Below are positions 1-5,964 of a stretch of 31,567 bases of DNA, one piece after another (position 1 is the first letter of the stretch; the number at the start of each line of letters is the position of its first letter). Below the pieces are notes generated by a model. The model was not told the DNA's origin. It saw only the letters and a list, made by a program, of their open reading frames with translations, and made no database searches. The translations under genes were made by a program, and so were the position numbers. The stretch comes from Prevotella sp. (GTDB lineage Bacteria; Bacteroidota; Bacteroidia; Bacteroidales; Bacteroidaceae): positions 25,948 to 57,514 of the forward strand of contig DLZV01000034.1 in the NCBI GenBank assembly GCA_003447235.1, read 5' to 3'.

Positions 1-111
1 ACTTCGTAGGCCTATGAATATAACTTCATTTTTTGAAGCACTTAATAGCCCCTTTTCACACCCTTGGCGTCCCTTTCTCCCCAGTATGAGAGTAGAGGGG
101 AGAGAAGCCCG

Positions 112-1104
112 CTACCGTTGCTCGCGCAGGAGCGTGCGGCAATGGTTGAGAATCTCTGTCAGATCGGCCACTGTCTCGGCCCGCAGCATGGCGATACGCG
201 TCTGTCGGAAGTCGGGTATTCCCTTGAAGATGGGCGAAGCCGCCAGATGGCGGCGTGTGTGCAGGATGCCGCGATATTCGTCGATGCGCTCCACATTGAT
301 GCGCAGCATTTCCTCCAGCACGTCGATCTTGTCGTCGATGGTCAGTCCGCTACCTGTGTTCGCCTCTCCGTTGAGTCCGCGCCCCATCTCTTCGAAGATC
401 CACGGGCAACCGAAGGTGGCACGCCCCACCATCACGCCGTCCACGCCATACTGCTCAAACCGACTCCGGGCGATCTCGGGTGTTGTCACGTCGCCATTGC
501 CGATAATGGGGATGTGGATGCGCGGGTTTGCCTTCACCTCGCCTATCAGCGTCCAGTCGGCCTCGCCCGTGTACATCTGGCTGCGGGTTCTTCCATGGAT
601 GGTGAGTGCCTGAATGCCGCAATCCTGCAGTTGCTCGGCGAGCGAGGTGATGATGAGCTCGTTTTTGTCCCATCCCAACCGCGTCTTCACCGTCACGGGC
701 ACCTTGACCGCATCGACCACGGCACGCGTAATCTCCAGCAGTAGCGGAATGTTGCGCAGCATTCCTGCGCCAGCACCCTTGCCTGCCACCTTCTTGACGG
801 GGCAGCCGAAGTTGATGTCTATCACGTCGGGGTGTACTTGCTCCACGATGCGTGCCGCCTCCACCATCGACGCCACGTCGCGGCCGTAGATCTGCACGCC
901 CACGGGACGTTCCCGGTCGTCGATGACCATCTTGCGTAGCGTCGAGTCGATATTGCGGATGATGGCGTCTGCCGAGACAAACTCCGTATATACCATCGCC
1001 GCACCAAATCGCTTGCACATCTGGCGAAAGCCGATATCGGTCACATCCTCCATCGGAGCGAGCAGCAAAGGGCGGTTGCCTAAGTCTATTGTACCTATTT
1101 TCAT
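112..1104 (-). CDS. dusB: tRNA-dihydrouridine synthase B (DusB)
   Basis: This gene encodes a flavin enzyme that reduces uridine to dihydrouridine in the D-loop of tRNA, using NADPH. Visible motifs are the N-terminal LLLAPMEDVTD of the FMN-binding TIM barrel, NFGCPVKKV with the catalytic cysteine, KTRLGWD, IHGRTR, and IIGNGDV followed by GVMVGRATFGCPW, the phosphate-binding end of the barrel. Length (330 residues) is normal for the family. I start at 1104 (MKIGTIDLG); an in-frame ATG at 1134 would put the start upstream of, and run translation through, a perfect promoter box at 1110-1117, and adds residues that DusB proteins do not need. The gene stands alone, divergent from rubrerythrin. The DusB subfamily is assigned from overall motif pattern; another Dus class is the only realistic alternative. 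Confidence 0.95.
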   Translation of the reverse strand: MKIGTIDLGNRPLLLAPMEDVTDIGFRQMCKRFGAAMVYTEFVSADAIIRNIDSTLRKMVIDDRERPVGVQIYGRDVASMVEAARIVEQVHPDVIDINFGCPVKKVAGKGAGAGMLRNIPLLLEITRAVVDAVKVPVTVKTRLGWDKNELIITSLAEQLQDCGIQALTIHGRTRSQMYTGEADWTLIGEVKANPRIHIPIIGNGDVTTPEIARSRFEQYGVDGVMVGRATFGCPWIFEEMGRGLNGEANTGSGLTIDDKIDVLEEMLRINVERIDEYRGILHTRRHLAASPIFKGIPDFRQTRIAMLRAETVADLTEILNHCRTLLREQR

Positions 1105-1109
1105 GGCTG

Positions 1110-1117
1110 CAAAGTTA
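1110..1117 (-). promoter_or_regulatory. dusB: -7 promoter box of dusB (TAACTTTG)
   Basis: On the minus strand TAACTTTG fits the Bacteroidota TAnnTTTG box exactly. Only five bases (CAGCC) separate it from the ATG at 1104, so the transcript should be leaderless or nearly so. The -33 element is weak: a TTG lies 16 nt upstream. Confidence 0.6.
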
Positions 1118-1186
1118 CGCAAATATTCCGACACAAGCGAAAACAGTCGGTTTTTCGAGGCAATTTAGCTTTTTTAACGCTAAACA

Positions 1187-1219
1187 TTGTAATTATTACA
1201 AGGAAACATCGTACCTTTG
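1187..1219 (+). promoter_or_regulatory. Rubrerythrin promoter
   Basis: A TACCTTTG box at 1212-1219 matches TAnnTTTG, and a TTG lies at 1187-1189, 22 nt upstream. The implied 5' leader to the ATG at 1288 is about 65 nt. Confidence 0.65.
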
Positions 1220-1287
1220 CATCGCAATACTAAAAAGATTGCATGAGTGAGAACAAAACATTACGAAATACTTAAAATTCAAACAAG

Positions 1288-1830
1288 ATGAAAGAACTGA
1301 AAGGTACCAAGACTGAGAAGAATCTCATGGATGCGTTTGCAGGTGAGAGCCAGGCACGCAACAAGTATACATACTATGCTTCCAAGGCTCGCAAGGATGG
1401 TTATGAGCAGATCGCTGCTCTCTTTGAGGAGACTGCAGGCAACGAGAAGGAGCACGCCAAGCTCTGGTTCAAGTATCTCAATGGTGGCGAGGTGCCCTCT
1501 ACGGTTGAAAACCTGAAGGATGCTGCCGCTGGCGAGAACTATGAGTGGACGGACATGTACGACCGTATGGCCAAGGAGGCCGACGAGGAGGGCTTCAAGG
1601 AGATTGCCGCCAAGTTCCGTATGGTTGGCGCCATCGAGCGTCACCACGAGGAGCGCTATCGCAAGTTGCTCCAGAACATCGAGGAGGGCATTGTCTTCTC
1701 TCGTGACGGCGACCGCATTTGGAAGTGCCGCAACTGTGGCCATATCGTTGTTGGCAAGAAGGCTCCGGAGGTTTGCCCCGTTTGCAACCACCCGTTGAGC
1801 TACTTCGAGATCAACGCAGAAAACTACTAA
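1288..1830 (+). CDS. Rubrerythrin
   Basis: This is a non-haem di-iron peroxidase of anaerobes that detoxifies hydrogen peroxide in the cytoplasm. The N-terminal ~140 residues form the ferritin-like four-helix domain, with the ligand motifs FAGESQARNKY, ETAGNEKEHAK and GAIERHHEERY. The last ~35 residues form a rubredoxin-like iron site with two Cys pairs, CRNC and CPVC. At 180 residues it is a standard-size rubrerythrin rather than a reverse rubrerythrin, since the rubredoxin part is C-terminal. It has its own promoter and a strong terminator, so it is monocistronic. Confidence 0.96.
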   Translation: MKELKGTKTEKNLMDAFAGESQARNKYTYYASKARKDGYEQIAALFEETAGNEKEHAKLWFKYLNGGEVPSTVENLKDAAAGENYEWTDMYDRMAKEADEEGFKEIAAKFRMVGAIERHHEERYRKLLQNIEEGIVFSRDGDRIWKCRNCGHIVVGKKAPEVCPVCNHPLSYFEINAENY

Positions 1831-1893
1831 GCCGCGAGGGCTAAGGTAGCACCACGTTCCGAATAGGAACAAACGTCAAGCAAATAGAATCCT

Positions 1894-1940
1894 GCACCCG
1901 CCTGATCTCCATCGAGGAGACGAGGCGGGTGCTTTCGTTC
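1894..1940 (+). terminator. Rho-independent terminator after rubrerythrin
   Basis: Ten-base perfect arms (1894-1903 GCACCCGCCT and 1923-1932) enclose a second short stem (TCTCC/GGAGA). A T-rich run, TTTCGTTCTTTT, follows directly. Confidence 0.85.
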
Positions 1941-1996
1941 TTTTCTCTCCTGGCCAAAAAAACGCTGGCGAGGGTGGGGGATTGACATTTTATCCT

Positions 1997-2004
1997 TACC
2001 TTTG
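1997..2004 (+). promoter_or_regulatory. -7 promoter box of the phosphodiesterase gene (TACCTTTG)
   Basis: A perfect TAnnTTTG match lies 20 nt before the ATG at 2025, giving a leader of roughly 15 nt. No good -33 element is seen at the usual spacing. Confidence 0.55.
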
Positions 2005-2024
2005 CGGCCAAAAAGCAAACGAAC

Positions 2025-2564
2025 ATGAAATACTTATTGGTCTCAGACATCCACGGCTGCCGTCCAGCCCTGCAGAAAGTGCTCCAATTCTATGACGAGA
2101 ATCATTGCGATATGCTCTGCGTCCTCGGCGATATCCTCAACTATGGTCCGCGCAACCGCATCCCTGAGGGCATTGACGCCCAGGGCATCGTCGCCGACCT
2201 CAACGCCCGAGCCAGTCAGATCGTCGCCCTGCGTGGCAACTGCGACGCAGAGGTCGATCAGATGTTGCTCCAGTTTCCGATGATGTCCGACTATCTGCTG
2301 CTCGTCGATGGTGGTCGCAGACTCTTTCTGACCCACGGCCATCTCTACAACAAGGAGAAGCTGCCTGTCGGCCCCTACGACGTCCTCGTCTGTGGACATA
2401 GCCATCTTTGGGAGTTGTCGCAGGGGGAAGGTCCCGCCTTCGTCAATCTCGGATCCATCACCTTCCCCAAGGGCGGCAAGGAACCGACCTTCGCCACCTA
2501 CGAGGACGGCTTGTTCACTATCTACCGCCTCGACGGCACGCCCCTGCAGACGATGCGCCTCTAA
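2025..2564 (+). CDS. yfcE: YfcE/MJ0936-type metallophosphodiesterase
   Basis: The protein is a small cytosolic calcineurin-like phosphodiesterase that binds two metal ions. All signature motifs of the family occur in order: SDIHG at the N-terminus (D8, H10), LGDILNYGPR (D36), RGNCD, FLTHGH, and VCGHSH near residue 125. The 179-residue length is typical of YfcE. Its physiological substrate is not known for most members; E. coli YfcE hydrolyses phosphodiesters in vitro. The gene has its own promoter and converges on the small membrane-protein gene downstream, with a long inverted repeat between them. Confidence 0.9.
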   Translation: MKYLLVSDIHGCRPALQKVLQFYDENHCDMLCVLGDILNYGPRNRIPEGIDAQGIVADLNARASQIVALRGNCDAEVDQMLLQFPMMSDYLLLVDGGRRLFLTHGHLYNKEKLPVGPYDVLVCGHSHLWELSQGEGPAFVNLGSITFPKGGKEPTFATYEDGLFTIYRLDGTPLQTMRL

Positions 2565-2586
2565 GGCCCCTCGCCTCCATCTATCA

Positions 2587-2653
2587 CGCGGGCGGCAAAA
2601 GTCCGTCCGGAGGAGCCTACGCCCTTGCCTGCTACGGATTTTTGCCGCCCGTG
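2587..2653. terminator. Long inverted repeat between convergent genes
   Basis: Arms at 2590-2606 and 2634-2650 are complementary over 17 bp with one G-U pair; the stem extends outward about three more pairs. The loop is 27 nt. It lies between the stop codons of two convergent genes, so it may serve as a shared terminator. Neither strand has a U-tract outside the stem, so the terminator reading is an inference. Confidence 0.5.
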
Positions 2654-2677
2654 CGCGTATGGTGTGGCGCTTGTTGC

Positions 2678-2968
2678 TTATCCTACTAAGGTCACCTGGT
2701 GGTTGCTCAGCGCGACGATATTGTACTTCTGTGCCTTGCCTACCAATGCGGTGGCAGCCTTCTGCGATGTGTTGTAGTGGCGTTTCACGGCCGCGATGTA
2801 TTGATCATAGGCGATGCTCTCCACTCCTTTTTGCGCAAAAAGGTCAATGGTGAATTGCTTTAGCTCGTCTTCGGTATATTTGGTGTGCTTCTTGTGGAAG
2901 TACTCAAAGACGACAACGCAGATGGCTACTACGATGATAAGGCTGATGATGATTGTTTTCGTTGTCAT
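2678..2968 (-). CDS. Small membrane-anchored protein of unknown function
   Basis: I do not recognise the family. The 96-residue product has an N-terminal hydrophobic segment (about residues 5-23, TIIISLIIVVAICVVVF) followed by a charged, probably cytoplasmic or periplasmic domain of ~70 residues containing YTEDELKQF and YDQYIAAVKRHY, which look helical. A well-spaced Bacteroidota promoter upstream supports that it is a genuine gene. It is monocistronic and convergent with the phosphodiesterase gene. Confidence 0.75.
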   Translation of the reverse strand: MTTKTIIISLIIVVAICVVVFEYFHKKHTKYTEDELKQFTIDLFAQKGVESIAYDQYIAAVKRHYNTSQKAATALVGKAQKYNIVALSNHQVTLVG

Positions 2969-3003
2969 AATAGTCGCTATATTTAAAAGTTTACGTTATG
3001 CTG

Positions 3004-3034
3004 CAAATATACGACTAATCTACCTTTCTGCAAA
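3004..3034 (-). promoter_or_regulatory. Promoter of the small membrane-protein gene
   Basis: On the minus strand a TTTG (3031-3034) and a TATATTTG (3004-3011) are separated by exactly 19 nt, the preferred Bacteroidota spacing. The leader to the ATG at 2968 is about 30 nt. Confidence 0.75.
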
Positions 3035-3261
3035 ATAAAAACCAAATTATTTTCTCGCTTTGTTGTAATTTTAACAAAAAGATACAACTTTCTCCTTCGA
3101 GCGATTGCTTTCTTGCATCGTTCTGATATACTGAGATGCTCTCCTTGTTGTTGACGAAAAGCTGGTGATACCCTTGGCGGCTTAGCAGCCAGACTAGGGA
3201 CACATGATTCTGCGGATGAGGCCTCGCAAAGGGTGGCCGATGAAGAAAACGCGCCATTTCC

Positions 3262-3292
3262 TTTGCCATGTGGCCGCTTCTTTGTATATTTG
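3262..3292 (+). promoter_or_regulatory. ruvB: Promoter of the ruvB-coaD-ybeY operon
   Basis: TTTG at 3262-3265 and TATATTTG at 3285-3292 are separated by 19 nt. Transcription should start only ~5-8 nt before the ATG at 3305, so ruvB probably has a very short leader. Confidence 0.75.
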
Positions 3293-3304
3293 CAAATTAG
3301 ATTT

Positions 3305-4342
3305 ATGGCAGAAAATTTCGATATTAGGGAACAACGACCGCTTTCGACCGCGGAGAAGGAATTTGAGAATGCGCTCAGACCGCTACGTTTCGACGACTTT
3401 AGCGGCCAACAGGGCGTAGTCGATAACCTGCGCGTATTTGTCGAAGCAGCCAAATACCGTGGCGAGCCGCTCGACCACACCTTGCTCCACGGTCCTCCCG
3501 GACTGGGAAAGACTACCTTGAGCAACATCATCGCCAACGAGTTGGGCGTGGGTTTCAAGATCACCTCTGGCCCTGTCCTCGACAAGCCGGGCGACCTGGC
3601 CGGCATCCTTACCTCGCTGGAGCGGAGCGACGTGCTTTTCATCGACGAGATCCATCGCCTCTCTCCCGTCGTGGAGGAGTATCTGTATTCGGCGATGGAG
3701 GACTTCCGCATCGACATCATGATCGACAAGGGCCCCTCGGCACGATCCATCCAGATAGACCTCAATCCGTTTACCTTGGTGGGCGCCACGACCCGTAGCG
3801 GCCTGCTTACGGCCCCGCTCCGAGCTCGTTTTGGCATTAACCTCCACCTCCAGTACTACGACCCCGAGACGCTCCAGACTATCATCAAGCGCTCTGCCAG
3901 CCTCCTCCATGTGCCCATAGAGGATGCGGCAGCCGTCGAGATCAGCCGCCGAAGCCGTGGCACGCCCCGTATCGCCAACGGACTGTTGCGCCGCGTGCGC
4001 GACTTTGCCCAGGTGAAGGGCGACGGCACGATCACCCAGGAGATAGCCATCTTCTCCCTCCAGGCGTTGAATATCGACCAGTATGGTCTCGATGAGATCG
4101 ACAACAAGATCCTCCTGACCATCATCGACAAGTTTCGTGGCGGCCCGGTGGGCATTTCCACCATTGCCACGGCCATCGGCGAGGATAGCGGTACTGTGGA
4201 GGAGGTCTATGAGCCCTATCTGATCATGGAGGGATTTCTCAAGCGCACGCCGCGCGGACGCGTCGCCACACACTTGGCCTACGAGCACCTGGGGCGCAAT
4301 CCCTATGCTGGCAACGTGATGCAGCCAGACCTTTTCGATTGA
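3305..4342 (+). CDS. ruvB: Holliday junction branch-migration helicase RuvB
   Basis: RuvB is the AAA+ ring motor that, with RuvA, drives branch migration of Holliday junctions during recombination and repair. Visible features are the Walker A motif GPPGLGKTT (about residue 63), Walker B LFIDEIHRLS (about residue 113), GATTRSGLL with the sensor 1 region, APLRARFG with the arginine finger, and a C-terminal winged-helix part ending in RTPRGRVAT. The start at 3305 (MAENFDIRE) gives 345 residues, the normal length. A longer reading from 3233 would place the promoter inside the gene and adds 24 unrelated residues. It is the first gene of an operon; coaD begins 16 nt after its stop. Confidence 0.97.
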   Translation: MAENFDIREQRPLSTAEKEFENALRPLRFDDFSGQQGVVDNLRVFVEAAKYRGEPLDHTLLHGPPGLGKTTLSNIIANELGVGFKITSGPVLDKPGDLAGILTSLERSDVLFIDEIHRLSPVVEEYLYSAMEDFRIDIMIDKGPSARSIQIDLNPFTLVGATTRSGLLTAPLRARFGINLHLQYYDPETLQTIIKRSASLLHVPIEDAAAVEISRRSRGTPRIANGLLRRVRDFAQVKGDGTITQEIAIFSLQALNIDQYGLDEIDNKILLTIIDKFRGGPVGISTIATAIGEDSGTVEEVYEPYLIMEGFLKRTPRGRVATHLAYEHLGRNPYAGNVMQPDLFD

Positions 4343-4358
4343 AAGAAGTGAAGCAAGT

Positions 4359-4820
4359 ATGAAAGCAAACGAGAATAGCCGCATCGCCCTCTTCACGGGC
4401 ACTTTCGACCCCTTCACTACTGGCCATGCGTCGGTAGTGCGTCGGGCCCTTCCGCTCTTCGACCACCTTGTCATCGCCGTGGCCGTGAGCGAGCGGAAGC
4501 ATACGCAGGAGGAAATATCCGAGCGCGTGGCCGCCATCGCCTCGCTCTATGAGGACGACCCGCGGGTGAGTGTGCGCCCGTATAGCGATCTGACCATCGA
4601 TATGGCCCGTCGCGAGGGGGCACGCTTCATCGTCCGTGGTGTGCGCGATGTCAAAGATTTTGAGTATGAGCGCCAACAGGCCGACATCAATCGCCAACTG
4701 AGCGGCGTGGAGACGGTCTTGCTCTTCACGGAGCCCGATCTCCAGAGCGTCAGTAGTACCTTGGTCCGCGAACTGAGGTTCTTCGGCCATGATGCGTCGC
4801 AGTTTATTCCAAAGAAATGA
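4359..4820 (+). CDS. coaD: Phosphopantetheine adenylyltransferase (CoaD)
   Basis: CoaD transfers AMP from ATP to 4'-phosphopantetheine, the penultimate step of coenzyme A synthesis. The nucleotidyltransferase motif GTFDPFTTGH (residues 14-23) carries the T/HxGH signature. FIVRGVRDVKDFEYERQQADIN and the late motif SVSSTLVREL match the CoaD family. The length of 153 residues is normal. It lies between ruvB and ybeY in an apparent operon (gaps of 16 and 26 nt). The adjacent genes are not functionally related, so co-transcription probably reflects housekeeping expression. Confidence 0.96.
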   Translation: MKANENSRIALFTGTFDPFTTGHASVVRRALPLFDHLVIAVAVSERKHTQEEISERVAAIASLYEDDPRVSVRPYSDLTIDMARREGARFIVRGVRDVKDFEYERQQADINRQLSGVETVLLFTEPDLQSVSSTLVRELRFFGHDASQFIPKK

Positions 4821-4838
4821 TTTACACTATATAAAATA

Positions 4839-4844
4839 AGGAGG
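4839..4844 (+). promoter_or_regulatory. ybeY: Strong Shine-Dalgarno-like AGGAGG before ybeY
   Basis: AGGAGG lies only 2 nt before the ATG at 4847. Such a full anti-SD match is unusual in Bacteroidota, and the spacing is much shorter than the optimum of 5-9 nt. Confidence 0.45.
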
Positions 4845-4846
4845 TT

Positions 4847-5275
4847 ATGATAACTTATAATGCCGAAGGCATCGCTATGCCGAAGATCAAGAAACGCCTC
4901 ACGTCGAAGTGGATCAAGGCCGTAGCGGCTTCCCACGGGCGCAAGGTGGGCGAGGTGGGCTACCTGTTTGTCAATGACGACAAGATACTGGAGGTCAACC
5001 GCGAGTATTTGGGACATGATTATTACACCGACATCATCACTTTCGACTATGATGAGGACGATGTGATCAACGGCGACCTGGTCATCTCGCTCGACACCGT
5101 CCGCACCAATGCCGAACAGTTTGCCAAGTCCTACGACGACGAGCTCCATCGTGTGATCATCCACGGCATCCTCCACCTTTGTGGCATCAACGACAAGGGT
5201 CCTGGCGAGCGCGAGATCATGGAGGCCAACGAGGATCGCGCCTTGGACCTGCTGGCCACGCTCCGAAGCGAGTAG
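4847..5275 (+). CDS. ybeY: Endoribonuclease YbeY (rRNA maturation factor)
   Basis: YbeY is a metal-dependent single-strand endoribonuclease needed for 16S rRNA 3'-end maturation and ribosome quality control. The region FVNDDKILEVNREYLGHDYYTDIITFDY and the metal site HGILHLCGIND (H106, H110) identify the family. In the textbook motif H-x3-H-x5-H the third ligand is His; here that position is Asp116. I believe this is common in Bacteroidota, but I cannot check it here. The 142-residue length is normal. It is the last gene of the ruvB operon and is followed by a strong terminator. Confidence 0.93.
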   Translation: MITYNAEGIAMPKIKKRLTSKWIKAVAASHGRKVGEVGYLFVNDDKILEVNREYLGHDYYTDIITFDYDEDDVINGDLVISLDTVRTNAEQFAKSYDDELHRVIIHGILHLCGINDKGPGEREIMEANEDRALDLLATLRSE

Positions 5276-5304
5276 CGCCCCTCTGTGGGCTTGTAGCGAT
5301 AGGA

Positions 5305-5354
5305 AGCGGGCTTTGGAAGAGTAGTGTTCTCACGCTCTTTCAAAGCCCGCTTTT
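5305..5354 (+). terminator. Terminator of the ruvB-coaD-ybeY operon
   Basis: A 17-bp stem (5305-5321 with 5335-5351, one G-U pair) starts AGCGGGCTTTG and is followed by TTTT. It lies 30 nt after the ybeY stop. Confidence 0.9.
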
Positions 5355-5444
5355 GTGCTTGCCCTATAGTCTGGCAAAAGCATTGGCCATAGCGTTCCCA
5401 AGGACTGATAGGCCATCGTTGCTTGCCTCCTATATTATATATAA

Positions 5445-5505
5445 TAGGAGAGAAGAGAAACTAACTAGGAGAGAAGATGATGTAATAGGAGAGCAGAGGA
5501 TGTAA
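5445..5505. repeat. Three ~20-bp tandem repeats
   Basis: Three consecutive units begin TAGGAGAG(A/C)AGA at 5445, 5466 and 5486. The second and third end in GATGTAA and differ at two positions; the first is degenerate at its end. An imperfect palindrome CTCCTAT...ATAGGAG lies directly before them (about 5427-5450). Confidence 0.8.
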
Positions 5506-5558
5506 TATGAAAATAAGAGGTTCTTCTCGAAAATGGAGTGATTCGACGTGGACACACA

Positions 5559-5818
5559 GAAAACAACTCGAACAACTTTTACAACAAGTAACAACGCTTC
5601 GCGGGGACATTGCCTCTTCGAGGCTCATGCTGGCCAAGGGTTGCTGCAAGGGAAACAACTATGAACAACGCTTCGCCTTGGACACATTTCCTGCTGATTT
5701 CTCCTGGCGTAATGTCCTGGCGAAGCCTTGTATTTTGTTGTTTACCTTGCAGCAAGATTGTTATACACGCGTAGCGTGTAGGTTGTTACTTGTTGTATAA
5801 GTTGTATTTGTTGTTTTC
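5559..5818. repeat. 260-bp nested palindromic element
   Basis: Two nested inverted repeats share one centre. The outer arms (5559-5595 and 5782-5818) match at 32 of 37 positions and contain ACAACAAGTAACAAC. The inner arms (5641-5684 and 5712-5755) begin with TTGCTGCAAGG and contain GCTTCGCC. Smaller hairpins sit between them: GCCTC-TTC-GAGGC near 5612 and ACACGC-GTA-GCGTGT near 5764. The only long reading frame through it (5507-5800) has no recognisable domain and looks like repeat-derived sequence. No target-site duplication is obvious. The rest of the gene-free stretch 5276-5964 holds only terminators and the tandem repeats. Confidence 0.8.
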
Positions 5819-5888
5819 CCTAACTCAGCTGGACGTATTGCCAACAGCACAAACCCTATCACTCGATTTTCCGGATGAACCAAATAAG

Positions 5889-5921
5889 AGACCCCGTTGC
5901 CCAGAGAAGGCAACGGGGTCT
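5889..5921 (-). terminator. Terminator downstream of secDF
   Basis: A perfect 13-bp stem AGACCCCGTTGCC (5889-5901 with 5909-5921) has a 7-nt loop. It is 43 nt beyond the secDF stop. On the minus strand it is followed by CTTATTTGG, a modest T-rich run. Confidence 0.75.
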
Positions 5922-5964
5922 GCTTTATCGTGGAGTAAGCCTTGCTACAGGCTTGACCATTCTG

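Noticed and set aside
12..111. Terminator for dusB
   Set aside because: Only a 7-bp CTCCCC-type stem and a short CTTCA/TGAAG hairpin are visible, neither with a convincing T-run on the minus strand, so I did not annotate one.
5507..5800. 97-codon open frame inside the palindromic element
   Set aside because: Its codons run through the repeat arms, it has no promoter box or recognisable motif, and the sequence is explained by the inverted repeats.
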